Positions 30,573 through 40,662 of a stretch of DNA of 64,000 bases are shown one piece after another. Position numbers and translations under genes: made by a program. The notes beneath the pieces were generated by a model. That model was not told the origin of the DNA and did not search any database. It saw only the letters and a list, made by a program, of their open reading frames with translations. The stretch covers positions 1,426,001-1,490,000 of the forward strand of contig NZ_JAKGCT010000004.1 of the NCBI RefSeq assembly GCF_022230885.1, read 5' to 3'. Every line of letters begins with the position of its first letter. The first letter of the stretch is position 1. Origin of the DNA: Paenalcaligenes niemegkensis (GTDB lineage: Bacteria; Pseudomonadota; Gammaproteobacteria; Burkholderiales; Burkholderiaceae_B).

Positions 30573-32135
30573 TTATTCTGGCTTCACCATTTGTGCAATA
30601 GTACGGTCGCTAGTCCATGGGCCGACTTTCAGGCCTTTTTTGGCCGCCCAAATGTTCTGGTAATGAAAGAGTGGGAATACAGCAGCGTCGTCCATCACAA
30701 CGGTAGCCGAGTCACTGAGAATCTGTCTACGTTTTTCTGAATCGAACTCGGTGGTCGCCTGTTCCAGTGCAGCATCCACCTGAGCGTTACTGTAACGTCC
30801 CCAGTTTGATGACCCTAGCCCCTCGCTGGGATTGGTAGTTGCAAATACATTTACCAAGGCATAACGTGCCTCGCCTGTACCATTCCCCCAGGCCAGCATT
30901 GTCACGGCATACTCATTTTTACGTGCCTGACTGGAATAGACCGCCCATGGCACCACTTCTATATTCGTTTGCACACCAGCGCGTGTCCAGAACTGCGCCA
31001 CCGCCTGGGCGACCTCTGGCCCTTGTGGATAACGGTCATTGGGAACATGCAAGGTCAGCTTAAAACCCTCTGGAAAACCCGCTTCCGCCAACAAGGCCTT
31101 GGCTTCGTTCACGTCGTAGGGAATATCTTCAATTTTTTCATTGAAGCCGAAAGTGTCCTTGGGCATCCACTGATTGGCAACCGTGGCAGCTCCTTGCAAC
31201 ATACGGCTCACAATGGCTTCACGGTTAATCGCTATCGACAACGCTTTACGTACCCGCTGGTCCAGCAAGGGGTTTTCTTCCAGAACCTTTCCATTATTAT
31301 CGGTAATGAAGGGGTTTGGAGCCGGGTTAAAGCTAGGCTGCAACAGCATCACACGCAGACCATCGTAGGGAAACACGTTGACGTTAGGTGCTTTCTTCAG
31401 CCGGTCGAGGTCAGACACAGACACTTTGTCAATGACATCGACATCACCCGCCAACAAAGCGGCAGTACGTGCCGCTGCATTGTTTATGTAGCGATAATTA
31501 ACTTTTTCCCAAGGTTCCGGCTCGCCCCAATAGGTGTCACTGCGCTCCATGAGAATGCGATCACCAGGTGTATAAGAGACTAGCTTGTAAGCCCCTGTAC
31601 CCACCACCGCAACGCCTGAGTTGTAGTCTTCGGTCGTAGACTTTTCTCCGATGTGCTTACTCACCACATGAACCGAGGCCAAATCTAAGGGCAGATCCGG
31701 ATTAGGCACATTCGTCTTCACCACCAGGGTGTGCGCATCCGCCGCAGAGACACTTTCGATGGTACGTAGATAACCCGCAAAGGTTGCTACGCTGCCTGGA
31801 ACATTCTTGGCACGTTCATACGAAAAAACCAGATCCTCGGCCGTAAAAGGTTCGCCATCTTGCCACTTGACGTCATCACGGAGCGTAAATTCCCAGGTGT
31901 GGTCGTCAATGGCCTTCCAGCTGGTTGCCAGACTTGGCTGCAGCTCATTGTGAAGATTCTCGGTCAGCAGATTCCAAAAATGCAGGGAGGCAGAACGGTC
32001 TCCGGCATGATTGTTCAACTGAGGGTCCAATGATGATAGAGGGTCGGCAAAACCGATGGTCAGCGTCTGCGCGCTTGCCGCTAAGGCCACGGACGTCATC
32101 AGTGCCGCAACCGAAGAAGCTACAAATTTTTTCAT
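30573..32135 (-). CDS. ABC transporter substrate-binding protein, oligopeptide/opine type (SBP_bac_5)
   Basis: 520 residues with a signal peptide (ends AASA-Q near residue 22), so periplasmic. It belongs to the DppA/OppA/NikA group: DPQLNNHAGDRSASLHFWNL at the start of the mature protein, WEFTLRDDVKWQDGEPFTAEDLVFSYER (quoted across a gap in part) near 80, and the late AWGNGTGEARYALVNVFATT region. Such proteins bind peptides, opines, nickel complexes or other amines; ligand not predictable. Last gene of the operon that begins with the LysR gene at 38464; 36 bases after the second ATPase. Last-position binding protein may be made at a different level from the membrane parts. Confidence 0.88.
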   Translation of the reverse strand: MKKFVASSVAALMTSVALAASAQTLTIGFADPLSSLDPQLNNHAGDRSASLHFWNLLTENLHNELQPSLATSWKAIDDHTWEFTLRDDVKWQDGEPFTAEDLVFSYERAKNVPGSVATFAGYLRTIESVSAADAHTLVVKTNVPNPDLPLDLASVHVVSKHIGEKSTTEDYNSGVAVVGTGAYKLVSYTPGDRILMERSDTYWGEPEPWEKVNYRYINNAAARTAALLAGDVDVIDKVSVSDLDRLKKAPNVNVFPYDGLRVMLLQPSFNPAPNPFITDNNGKVLEENPLLDQRVRKALSIAINREAIVSRMLQGAATVANQWMPKDTFGFNEKIEDIPYDVNEAKALLAEAGFPEGFKLTLHVPNDRYPQGPEVAQAVAQFWTRAGVQTNIEVVPWAVYSSQARKNEYAVTMLAWGNGTGEARYALVNVFATTNPSEGLGSSNWGRYSNAQVDAALEQATTEFDSEKRRQILSDSATVVMDDAAVFPLFHYQNIWAAKKGLKVGPWTSDRTIAQMVKPE

Positions 32136-32170
32136 ACCTCAACTCCTTAACAATGCTTCAAGGCATTGCT

Positions 32171-33193
32171 TTAATTATGTGAGTGGCTGGAATTTAAAAA
32201 ACAGGCACTACGATGTTGCGGAGCAACTTCAGTTAGTGCAGGAGACTCTTGACTACATTTAGGCATCGCAAAAGGGCAACGTGGATGAAAATGACAGCCT
32301 GACGGTGGATTCAAGGGGCTGGGCATTTCCCCCTTAATAACAGAATAGCTACGTTTTCGTATACGCAAGCTTGGAATTTCAGCCAGTAAAGCCTGTGTAT
32401 AAGGGTGCTGAGGCCGCTCGAATATGTCCTGCACCGAGGCAGATTCAATGACCCGTCCCAGATACATGATGACAACTCTATCCGAAATGTGCTCAACCAC
32501 GCTAAGGTCATGACTTATAAACAAATAACTAAGGTCGAGTTCCGTCCGTAAATCCATGAACAGATTCAGGATTTGCGCTTGGATTGACACATCAAGCGCG
32601 GCCACGGCCTCATCACAGACGATAAGGCGCGGGTTCACCGCTAGTGCCCGGGCGATTCCGATTCGCTGGCGCTGGCCGCCGCTGAACTCATGTGGATAAC
32701 GTTTGCGTAACGACGGATCCAAACCTGCCTTGAGCATCAGTTCGCTAACTTTATCGTCAAGCTGAGCGGCCGGAACCAGCTTATGTATACGCAGTGCATC
32801 GCCCACGATGCGATCTACCCGTAATCGCGGATTCAAGCTTGCATGCGGATTCTGAAAAATCATCTGTACGGCCAATCGCGTTTTATAGCGCGTATCGGCG
32901 TCCATTTCAGCCAGAGATTCGCCTTCGAAATATACGTCACCCTGAGTTGGCTCAAGCAAGAACGTCGCCATCCGCCCAAGAGTCGACTTCCCACAGCCTG
33001 ACTCTCCGACCAGACCTACCACCTCGCCCTGGGCCACCTGCAAATCGACGTGATCCACAGCCCGAACCACCGGCTTCGCGGCCAGCAATCCGCGGCGTAC
33101 TAGACGTTGAGTGAGCTCACCACGCTGCTCTTGGCCAAAATGCTTGGTCACCGCCTTAAGCTCAAGCAGCGTATGAGATTTAGAGTCAGACAT
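32171..33193 (-). CDS. Oligopeptide-type ABC transporter ATP-binding protein (DppF-like)
   Basis: 340 residues. Walker [10 protein letters not shown] near residue 61, signature [14 protein letters not shown], Walker [15 protein letters not shown], then the C-terminal oligopeptide/dipeptide domain with [13 protein letters not shown], which in relatives binds an iron-sulfur cluster. It is the second ATPase of the importer and overlaps the first (33186-34175) by 8 bases. Energises uptake by the permeases at 34172-36050. Confidence 0.92.
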   Translation of the reverse strand: MSDSKSHTLLELKAVTKHFGQEQRGELTQRLVRRGLLAAKPVVRAVDHVDLQVAQGEVVGLVGESGCGKSTLGRMATFLLEPTQGDVYFEGESLAEMDADTRYKTRLAVQMIFQNPHASLNPRLRVDRIVGDALRIHKLVPAAQLDDKVSELMLKAGLDPSLRKRYPHEFSGGQRQRIGIARALAVNPRLIVCDEAVAALDVSIQAQILNLFMDLRTELDLSYLFISHDLSVVEHISDRVVIMYLGRVIESASVQDIFERPQHPYTQALLAEIPSLRIRKRSYSVIKGEMPSPLNPPSGCHFHPRCPFAMPKCSQESPALTEVAPQHRSACFLNSSHSHN

Positions 33194-34175
33194 CGCTCAC
33201 CTCGGCATTTCTGGGAAAATGACAGCGCACTTGCACGCCCCGCCGCCATGGCCTCATGGGCGGCGGCGTATCACAGAGTTCTTGTGCAAACGGGCATCGG
33301 GCCTTAAAGGCGCATCCTTCAGGTATATCTTTCAAACTGGGAGTCATCCCTGGAATTTGGTAGAGCCGCTCTCCACGCTGGTTGTTTGCCGGCAGACTCG
33401 CAATCAAGCCCTCAGTATAAGGATGGGCTGGGTGATCCAACACCGCGTCTACCGCGCCAAATTCAACAATGCGGCCCGCATACATCACGGCAATATCGTC
33501 GGCAAGCCCTGCAACCACAGATAGATCATGGGTAATCCAGATTAAGCTCGTACCCTGCTCACGCACGCGTTTCTGCACTTCTGATAGAATCTGCGCCTGA
33601 ATGGTGACATCCAGGGCCGTTGTAGGCTCGTCTGCGATGATCAGGTCAGGCTGGTGCAGCATGGCAATTGCAATCGCAACCCGCTGCCTCATTCCTCCTG
33701 ACATTTGATGGGGATACTGCCTGATCCGCTCTTCGGGACTGGGAATACCCATTAACCCCAGGGTGGTGACGGCGCGATCCCGCGCTTTGGCCTTGCTAAT
33801 GCTTTCATGAGCGCGAATGGCTTCTATCATTTGCAGATCAATGCGCAACACCGGGTTCAAGGTCATCATGGGATCTTGAAAAATCATGGCCAGGCGATTG
33901 CCCTGCAAAGCGCGCATCTGCTTGGCTGTGTAGGTACGCAGGTCATCGCCCATGAAACGTATTTCGCCTTTTTCGACCTGCCCGGGTGGATCAATCAGAC
34001 CCATGATCGAAAAACCGGTTACTGACTTTCCAGAGCCGGACTCGCCTACCAGGCCCAATATACGGCCACGCTCAAGACGAAGCGATACGTCATTGACCGC
34101 CGGGTACGACTTACCATCTTCACCGGTAAAACTGGTGCGTAAGTTCTTTAACTCAAGTACGGGTGGCTGACTCAT
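33186..34175 (-). CDS. Oligopeptide-type ABC transporter ATP-binding protein (DppD-like)
   Basis: 329 residues. Walker A GESGSGKS near residue 40, signature [14 protein letters not shown], Walker [15 protein letters not shown], and the C-terminal cysteine motif [14 protein letters not shown]. Overlaps the permease gene upstream by 4 bases (ATGA) and the DppF-like gene downstream by 8, showing tight coupling in one transcript. Works as a pair with the DppF-like ATPase. Confidence 0.92.
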   Translation of the reverse strand: MSQPPVLELKNLRTSFTGEDGKSYPAVNDVSLRLERGRILGLVGESGSGKSVTGFSIMGLIDPPGQVEKGEIRFMGDDLRTYTAKQMRALQGNRLAMIFQDPMMTLNPVLRIDLQMIEAIRAHESISKAKARDRAVTTLGLMGIPSPEERIRQYPHQMSGGMRQRVAIAIAMLHQPDLIIADEPTTALDVTIQAQILSEVQKRVREQGTSLIWITHDLSVVAGLADDIAVMYAGRIVEFGAVDAVLDHPAHPYTEGLIASLPANNQRGERLYQIPGMTPSLKDIPEGCAFKARCPFAQELCDTPPPMRPWRRGVQVRCHFPRNAEVSDV

Positions 34176-35076
34176 AGCTGGCCTCGTGGATTCAGGACAT
34201 CACGCAGTCGATCGCCCACCAGATTCAAGGCAACGATAGTCAGCAATAAAGCCACGCCTGGGAAGAAGCTGATCCAGTAATCGCCTGAAAGCATGTACTG
34301 AAAGCCGTTAGCGATAAGCAAACCCAGGGAAGGCTCGGTAATAGGCACACCCAAACCAAGAAAGCTCAAGGTCGCCTCGAGTGTAATCGCCCGTGCAACC
34401 TGCAAGGTGGCAATCACAATCAGGGGTGGCATGCAGTTAGGCAAAATCTGGCTCAGCATAATGCGCCAATGCGGTATCCCCAGACAGCGAGCCGCTTCCA
34501 CATATTCACGCTGAGTTTCGACCAGAGCTTGCCCACGCACGGTACGCGCGTAATAGGCCCACTCCAGGATTACCAGCGTGAGAATAACGTTAGAAATCCC
34601 TTTACCAAGATAGGCCAAAATCATCATGGCCACCAAAATAGAGGGAAAAGACAGTATAAGATCGACCACGCGCATCACGAAGGCGTCGGTACGGCCACCT
34701 GCATAGGCAGCCAGCAAGCCAAGACTTGTTCCCAGCACAGCGGCAATCGCGGCAGAACCCAGGCCAACCATGAGACTGATGCGCAAGCCATAAAAAATAC
34801 CAGAGTAGATATCTCGGCCTTGTCCATCGGTGCCCAACAAGTAATGAAAGGATCCCAACCCATTCTCAGTACCCGGCGGCAAGCGGGAATCCATGACATC
34901 AAGCTGCATAAGGTCGTAAGGATTCTGGGGGTGAGCCACGGGGCAAAAAGAGCCACACACACCAGTATCAAGCTTAGGGCCAGACCAAACACCGCACTGC
35001 GGGAGCGCATGAACTGCGACGCTGCAACAGCCCAGGGTGAACGGCTGACAGCAAGCTCGTATCGTTGCTCAGTCAT
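34172..35076 (-). CDS. Oligopeptide-type ABC transporter permease (DppC-like; frame broken near 34929)
   Basis: Inner-membrane permease with an N-terminal helix (AVFGLALSLILVCVALFAPW) and the BPD_transp_1 domain with its EAA loop (EAARCLGIPHWRIM). The open frame from 35076 loses register after FAPWLTP; the G run at 34927-34931 (C run in the gene) is one short. Adding a base gives LTPQNPYDLMQLDVMDSR, and the restored protein is 301 residues, as usual for DppC. Start ATG overlaps the DppB stop by one base. Partner of the DppB-like permease. The break is probably a sequencing error. Confidence 0.9.
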
Positions 35077-36050
35077 TACTGCTCTCCCTGGAGACGCACA
35101 CGAGGATCCAGGATGCGATAGGCAATATCGACCAGCAGATTGAGCGTGACAAACATACAGACCACCACAATCAGATAGGCCACAATGACGGGACGATCCA
35201 GGGCATTAATACTATCCAGAATAAGTTTCCCTGCTCCTGGCCACGAGAAAATACTTTCGGTGACCACGGCAAAGGCGATGGTGGAGCCTAATTCAAGGCC
35301 CAATACAGTCACCAGCGGGATCAGCGTGTTACGCAAAACGTGAACGCCAATAACTCGTACAGGTGACAAGCCCTTTGCCCGCGCAAACTTGACGAAGTCT
35401 TGAGGCAAGACTTCACGCACCCCCGCCCGGGTCAAACGTATCACCAGTGAAATCTTGAATAAGGACAGGTTAAGGGCAGGCAATATCAGATGTCGCCAGC
35501 CGTCGAGGGTCAGCCACGACCACTGCAGGCCAAAGACGGTTACCGTTTGCCCGCGGCCACTGGCGGGCAGCCAGCCCAGCCCCACGCTAAACGCCATGAT
35601 AAGCATCAGTCCGACCCAAAAAGTCGGAAGGGAAAAGCCCAGGACACTACCCGTCATTATCAGGCGGGAACTGATGTGCTCGGGTTTCAGCCCCGCCCAC
35701 AGGCCCAGGGGCACTCCCAGCACCACTGCCAGCACCAAGGCGGTAATAGCCAGTTCGAGGGTAGCTGGCAAGCGCTGAATGATTAAACTGACAGCAGGGA
35801 TGTTATAAACGAAGCTATTGCCTAAATTACCGTGCAAGGCACCGTTCAAGAAAGCGATATATTGCTTCCACAGAGGCTGATCCAGGCCCAGTTGCTCAAT
35901 GATACGGGCTCGCTGTATCTGATCGACGTCTGGCCCAATTAAGGTATCAATAGGGTTCCCGATGGCGTGTAGCCCGATGAACACAATCAGGCTCATCATC
36001 AATACCACCACCAGCGCCTGCGAAAAACGGCGTACTAGCCAAAAAGTCAC
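35076..36050 (-). CDS. Oligopeptide-type ABC transporter permease (DppB-like)
   Basis: 324 residues with six predicted membrane helices, starting FWLVRRFSQALVVVLMMSLI. The family motif ARAKGLSPVRVIGVHVLRN near residue 215-235 is the cytoplasmic coupling loop. It overlaps the monooxygenase stop by 4 bases and is followed by the DppC-like gene with a one-base overlap. Forms the channel of the importer together with DppC. Confidence 0.92.
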   Translation of the reverse strand: MTFWLVRRFSQALVVVLMMSLIVFIGLHAIGNPIDTLIGPDVDQIQRARIIEQLGLDQPLWKQYIAFLNGALHGNLGNSFVYNIPAVSLIIQRLPATLELAITALVLAVVLGVPLGLWAGLKPEHISSRLIMTGSVLGFSLPTFWVGLMLIMAFSVGLGWLPASGRGQTVTVFGLQWSWLTLDGWRHLILPALNLSLFKISLVIRLTRAGVREVLPQDFVKFARAKGLSPVRVIGVHVLRNTLIPLVTVLGLELGSTIAFAVVTESIFSWPGAGKLILDSINALDRPVIVAYLIVVVCMFVTLNLLVDIAYRILDPRVRLQGEQ

Positions 36051-37507
36051 TGCGCTTCCTTCTGCAGACCGGCATCAACCCACTCATCACCATAAACCTC
36101 TGGCTCGGCGTAAGCGAGCAAGGTCTGGTAGTGCGTATCGATATCGGAAACAAAAAACTGGCTGGCAATGCCTTGCGCCAACTTACGTGCACCCTCGCTA
36201 ATCGCAGGAATATCACCCGAGACCGTACCGTGAGACAGTACCGCAGGATAGGCAAAGCAATGAATATTCGCCAGGCCAGGAAGCTGACCAGGAACTTTTT
36301 CCAGAAACTCAAAGTGCTCGCCCAGATCGGGCAGGCGTTTCAGTTCGGCATCAGCCTCGTCATCGGACGGCCTGTAGCGATCTCCCCAGACGCGAATATA
36401 GGGAGCAATGTTCGCAAACTCAGGTCTGGCCTGCCAGTCAACCTGGAATCCGGTCGAGAAAATAACAAAATCAAAAACAAAATCGCCTTTAGGCGTAGTG
36501 ACAAGAATTTCGCTGCCTCGCATGCTCATGTCGCTAAAAGGGCAGCCCAGATAAAAATCTGCATTTTCATGTTTGGACACCCGCAGCACACTATTGCGTG
36601 GAGGTGGCACCTGCTGGGTATTGATGTAGTGACGTATTTTCCAGCGCCACGCATCGTCCAAAGCAGAAAAACCGTGCACCATTCCGGCGCTGCCAGCCCC
36701 TTTACCCTTGTTTACCCGAGGGAAATCAGGCCGACGTATCAACAGACTCACATGCTGTGCACCGGCTTCAAGTGCGGTAGCTGCTGAATCCATTGCAGAG
36801 GCGCCTCCGCCGATCACACCCACCCGCTTATCCTTCAGCTGGCTGTAATCGTTGTTGTCAGACGAATGTGCCCAAACTTTCCTAGGCAGTTGATCAGCGA
36901 CCGCCGGAACGCTGGGCCCGCCCAAACCGTCTCTGCCAGTAGCAAGCACGACACGACGTGCATAGTGCGTTTCCGTGTCTCCCTGCGGTGTCTGGATTTG
37001 CAAAGCCACCCAGTCAGCATTGGAGGCGTCAATGGAGGTCACTGCGTGCTGATTTCTAACCTTTATGCCAAGTGCCCTTTTGTACCAGTTCAGGTACTCC
37101 AGCCATTGCAGGCGCGGGATCTTATCAAGCTCTTGCCATGCGGAATCGCCAAACTGGGCGATATACCAAGCCTGAAAGGTTAAAGACGGCACGCCAAGCG
37201 CCGGCCCGGTAAGCTGCTTGGGCGAACGCAACGTCTCCATGCGGGCGGTGGTGCCCCAAGGCCCTTCCAGATCGGCAGGCGAGGCATCAAAAATCGTAGC
37301 ACCAACCCCCAGAAAGCCCAGTGCGGCGTGCAAGGTAAGACCCGCCATTCCGCCCCCTATAATTACCACATCATGATGCTTTTCTGTCTTGCAGAGGGCA
37401 GGCATCCAGGCCTTTGCGGGCAAATCCAGGTAACGCAACTCGCGCTGTAATGTAGCTTCGAGCTCACGCAAGCCCGCTTCTGCAGCTACTTCTACTACTG
37501 TATTCAT
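36047..37507 (-). CDS. FAD/NADPH-dependent monooxygenase-like oxidoreductase
   Basis: 486 residues, cytosolic, of the flavin-containing monooxygenase / CzcO-like group. An N-terminal extension of about 45 residues precedes the FAD-binding GGGMAG at 51-56. A second Rossmann motif, GVIGGGASAMD near 220, fits NADPH binding. FSTGFQVDW near 375 matches the conserved (A/S)TGF segment of FMOs. Such enzymes oxygenate soft nucleophiles (N or S) or ketones. The gene is embedded between the LysR gene (4-base overlap) and the importer permease (4-base overlap), so its substrate is probably what the ABC importer brings in. Substrate unknown. Confidence 0.85.
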   Translation of the reverse strand: MNTVVEVAAEAGLRELEATLQRELRYLDLPAKAWMPALCKTEKHHDVVIIGGGMAGLTLHAALGFLGVGATIFDASPADLEGPWGTTARMETLRSPKQLTGPALGVPSLTFQAWYIAQFGDSAWQELDKIPRLQWLEYLNWYKRALGIKVRNQHAVTSIDASNADWVALQIQTPQGDTETHYARRVVLATGRDGLGGPSVPAVADQLPRKVWAHSSDNNDYSQLKDKRVGVIGGGASAMDSAATALEAGAQHVSLLIRRPDFPRVNKGKGAGSAGMVHGFSALDDAWRWKIRHYINTQQVPPPRNSVLRVSKHENADFYLGCPFSDMSMRGSEILVTTPKGDFVFDFVIFSTGFQVDWQARPEFANIAPYIRVWGDRYRPSDDEADAELKRLPDLGEHFEFLEKVPGQLPGLANIHCFAYPAVLSHGTVSGDIPAISEGARKLAQGIASQFFVSDIDTHYQTLLAYAEPEVYGDEWVDAGLQKEAQ

Positions 37508-38464
37508 TGTGACACCTTGTTGGGTATCGCATCGCCGTGCAGCTCATGCAAAATTTCTCGATATTGAGAAACCTTGTGGCACTGAAAGCCGGCGACCTGC
37601 GATGCCTCTTTTTTAAAGACTCTATAACGGTTTTCACCATCGGGGACAGCTGTCTGTCCTGAAGCGTGATTACCCCAAAATGAAATGGAATGTGTATATC
37701 CAGCGGCCTTATGCTCACTCCTTTGAGCTCAAGCCCCCGGCAGGTGAACGGCTCGAGAATTGCAACGCCCAATCCGGCTTTCACAGCGCACAACGCATTC
37801 ACGGAGGAGTTTGTTTCAATAAGGGCAGAGCTATCAAACCACGCCGGCAAGCTAGCCTGCAAACGCTGTCGCAAACGATAGGGATTTGCCATTGTAATAG
37901 GTAAGTAAGCATTCAAGTCACGCTCACTGACCAATACCTGCTCTGCCAAAGGCGAATCACTGGGAACGGCCACCACACATGGAGCACTGGCGATCCAGTG
38001 AAGCTTTACTCCGCTGTGATCTAAAGGCAGACTGCTGATTCCCAAATGTGCGGCTCCGCTGATGACCTCATGCACTACCTGCTCAGGAGCGGCGCTGCGC
38101 AACAATGTACGGTCGCTGCGCGAGGGCAGCGCCGCGAGGCTTCGTGCCACAATACCGCAAATGAAGGCGCTGGTTGCTGTAATACGGAGTGGCTCAATGT
38201 CGTCGCCAGCAATAGCTGCCGCCTTTTGCTCGACGCGTTTCACTCCGTTTAAGGCGCTGATCACGTCGTCATAAATCAAAAGCCCTGCTCGGTAGGCAAC
38301 ACCTTAGGACCCTGGCGTATAAATAAGGCATAACCAAGCTGCGCCTCAAACTCTTGTATGAGGCGCGTGATGGTAGGCTGCGATCGGCCTAGTGCCTGGC
38401 CTGCAGCAGTAATGCTGCCTGTCGACATCACAGCAGCAAACGCTTGAAGTTGACGAATTTCCAT
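37504..38464 (-). CDS. LysR-family transcriptional regulator (two frame breaks)
   Basis: N-terminal winged helix (EIRQLQAFAAVMSTGSITAA, then RSQPTITRLIQEFE) and a C-terminal LysR substrate-binding domain (about residues 95-300). Breaks: the A run at 38278-38281, where adding one base joins EQGF to LIYDDVISALNGV; and the T run at 37609-37614, where adding one base replaces a long odd tail by KKEASQVAGFQCHKVSQYRE and a stop at 37504. Restored length is 320 residues, and the stop then overlaps the monooxygenase ATG by 4 bases (ATGA). Unusually for LysR genes it is the first gene of the operon it probably controls rather than divergent. Confidence 0.88.
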
Positions 38465-38783
38465 GAAAATATTAAGTATGCAGTTATTGCATTCTTACGT
38501 ATGAAGCATAGCCTCTACAAATACTTAATATGAATATTTTTATTACTAAAAAGTATTAAGAGTCAAGCTCTACCATGGAGAAACCCACTTAAGTAACTTT
38601 TAGTTTCAATTAGGAGTTGAAACTAAACTTAACTGAAAATGCCATGAATTCCGACAGAAATCCATTAACTTCTGCCAAAACTATGCTAATTACGCCAAAA
38701 CAGTCGCCTCGTTCGGAATATCTCCGCTTTTTCTGTCAGCGCCTGTCACTATAGTAAATGCTTTGCTGGTACAGGAAGCTGCT
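38465..38783. other. Divergent control region between lysR and bioB
   Basis: About 320 bases, AT-rich, no coding frame. It must hold the promoters of the LysR-led operon (left) and bioB (right). It contains a perfect 11-bp dyad (see 38599-38627) and AT-rich partial repeats near 38525-38565 (TACTTAATATG and AGTATTAAG) that could be LysR sites. Confidence 0.5.
38599..38627. promoter_or_regulatory. Perfect 11-bp inverted repeat upstream of bioB
   Basis: TTTAGTTTCAA, 7-base centre TTAGGAG, TTGAAACTAAA. A centre of 7 bases gives an operator-like dyad; as RNA it would be an AT-rich hairpin without a U tract. It lies about 155 bases before the bioB start. Confidence 0.5.
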
Positions 38784-39805
38784 ATGACAAATCAATCACT
38801 GCGTTGGACCCTCCCCGAGGTTATCGCTTTATATCAACAGCCCTTGATGGACTTGCTTTGGCAGGCCCAGCAAGTCCATCGACAACACCAGACTGCCAAC
38901 GAGGTTCAGCTCTCTAGCCTGCTTTCTATTAAAACGGGTGGTTGTCCTGAAGATTGCAGCTATTGCCCCCAGTCATCCAGATACGACACGGGTATAGAAA
39001 AAGAACGCGTGCTGGAGCTTGAACGGGTTATTGAAGCCGCCCGGGCCGCCCGGGCCGGGGGTGCTACCCGGTTTTGCATGGGAGCAGCCTGGCGCTCTCC
39101 GACCGAAGCCCAGCTTGATGAAGTCATAGCCATGGTGCAGGAAGTAAAAGCCTTGGGTCTGGAAACCTGTGTCACCCTTGGTATGCTGAAAAACGGGCAG
39201 GCCGAACGATTAAAACAGGCTGGTCTGGATTACTACAATCATAATCTGGATACTTCCGAAGACTATTACAGTGAAATCATCACCACCCGTAGCTACCAGG
39301 ATCGCCTTGACACCCTGGATCGCGTCCAGGCAGCAGGTTTGAGCACCTGTAGCGGAGGGATTGTCGGGTTAGGCGAATCACGCGAACAGCGTGCGGCCCT
39401 GATAGCACAATTAGCTAATCGCAGCCCCTATCCCCACTCCGTTCCTATCAATCAGCTGGTTCGGGTGCCAGGAACTCCCTTGGCTGACAATGCCCCCTGG
39501 ATGAGTTCGAGTTCGTGCGCACCATTGCCGTGGCTCGTATTACTATGCCTAAAACTACTGTCCGGCTCTCAGCCGGCCGCTCCTCAATGAGCGACACCAT
39601 GCAAGCCATGTGCTTTCTTGCTGGTGCGAACTCCATTTTCTATGGCGAACAATTACTGACAACAGGAAATCCGCAATTTCAGGCTGATCAACAGTTGTTT
39701 AAGCGAATGGGTATACAAAGCAGCAAAGCCAAACATACCCCTGTCTTCGACGCCCGTACGGAACAACTCCTCTCCGGCCCAGTCGCCGTACTTGAAACTT
39801 TATAA
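38784..39805 (+). CDS. bioB: Biotin synthase (frame broken near 39495)
   Basis: Radical SAM enzyme that inserts sulfur into dethiobiotin. Start ATG 38784 has AGGAAG seven bases upstream. The SAM cluster motif is [11 protein letters not shown] near residue 56; further marks are [12 protein letters not shown] and YYNHNLDTS. The C run at 39493-39497 lacks one base; adding it gives [20 protein letters not shown] and the second piece with [20 protein letters not shown] and [14 protein letters not shown]. Restored length is 340 residues, typical. No other biotin genes are in the window. DMT-family transporter follows 8 bases later. Confidence 0.95.
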
Positions 39806-39813
39806 ATTCCATC

Positions 39814-40662
39814 ATGCATCTATTAATTGCCAGCATTTTTTGCAGTGTTGCCGTTTCGATTTTTCTGAAGCTTGCTCGCCGACACCACATTGACGTGGGC
39901 CAGGCTATTGTCGTGAACTATCTCACTGCTGTCAGCCTTTGTGTAGTGCTGCTGCGGCCCGACCCCATGAGTGTGATGGAGTCCGGCACTCCACTCTGGC
40001 TATTGATATTGCTAGGTTTTTTATTACCCACCATTTTCATTGCCATGGCACGCGCGGTAGAACATGCCGGCATCGTACTGGCCGACGCAGCTCAGCGCCT
40101 CTCTTTAGTCATACCTTTATTGGCAGCAGCGCTCATTTTTGGGGAAAGCATTGGTGGCACCAAGTTAATAGGCGTCTCGCTGGCGATCCTGGCCCTGATT
40201 TGCCTGACTGTAAAAAGCAGCAGCTCGGACAACTCCTCACACGGCAAGCAAGCTACTCTGTTCCTGCTGGCCGTATGGCTAGGCTTCGGCGTAATCGATA
40301 TTTTGTTTAAACAATTGTCTAAAGGGGGCGCGCAATTCGCAGGCAGCCTGGTAATTACCTTCGTAGTAGCCGGCCTGGTCATGCTGAGTTTTCTTATAGC
40401 CAGGCGCACTCAGTGGTCAGCCCACAGTTTGCTCTCAGGCATTGGCCTTGGGCTACTGAACTTCGGCAATATTTTTTACTACATAAAAGCTCACCAGCAT
40501 TTTCCAGAGAACCCTACACTCGTGTTTTCAGCAATGAATATCGGCGTCATTACCGCTGGAACCCTGGTTGGAGCCGGGTTCTTTAAAGAGAAACTCTCTA
40601 AAGTGAATATGCTGGGAATTGGACTGGCAATCAGTGCCATCATGGCACTGATACCCCGTTAA
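39814..40662 (+). CDS. EamA/DMT-family transporter
   Basis: 282 residues with about ten hydrophobic helices spread over the whole length, in two similar halves, as in drug/metabolite transporters. No signal peptide apart from the first helix (LLIASIFCSVAVSIFLKLAR). It follows bioB by 8 bases and may be cotranscribed, but whether it carries a biotin-related compound is not known. Its stop codon overlaps the convergent MFS gene by 4 bases. Confidence 0.82.
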   Translation: MHLLIASIFCSVAVSIFLKLARRHHIDVGQAIVVNYLTAVSLCVVLLRPDPMSVMESGTPLWLLILLGFLLPTIFIAMARAVEHAGIVLADAAQRLSLVIPLLAAALIFGESIGGTKLIGVSLAILALICLTVKSSSSDNSSHGKQATLFLLAVWLGFGVIDILFKQLSKGGAQFAGSLVITFVVAGLVMLSFLIARRTQWSAHSLLSGIGLGLLNFGNIFYYIKAHQHFPENPTLVFSAMNIGVITAGTLVGAGFFKEKLSKVNMLGIGLAISAIMALIPR

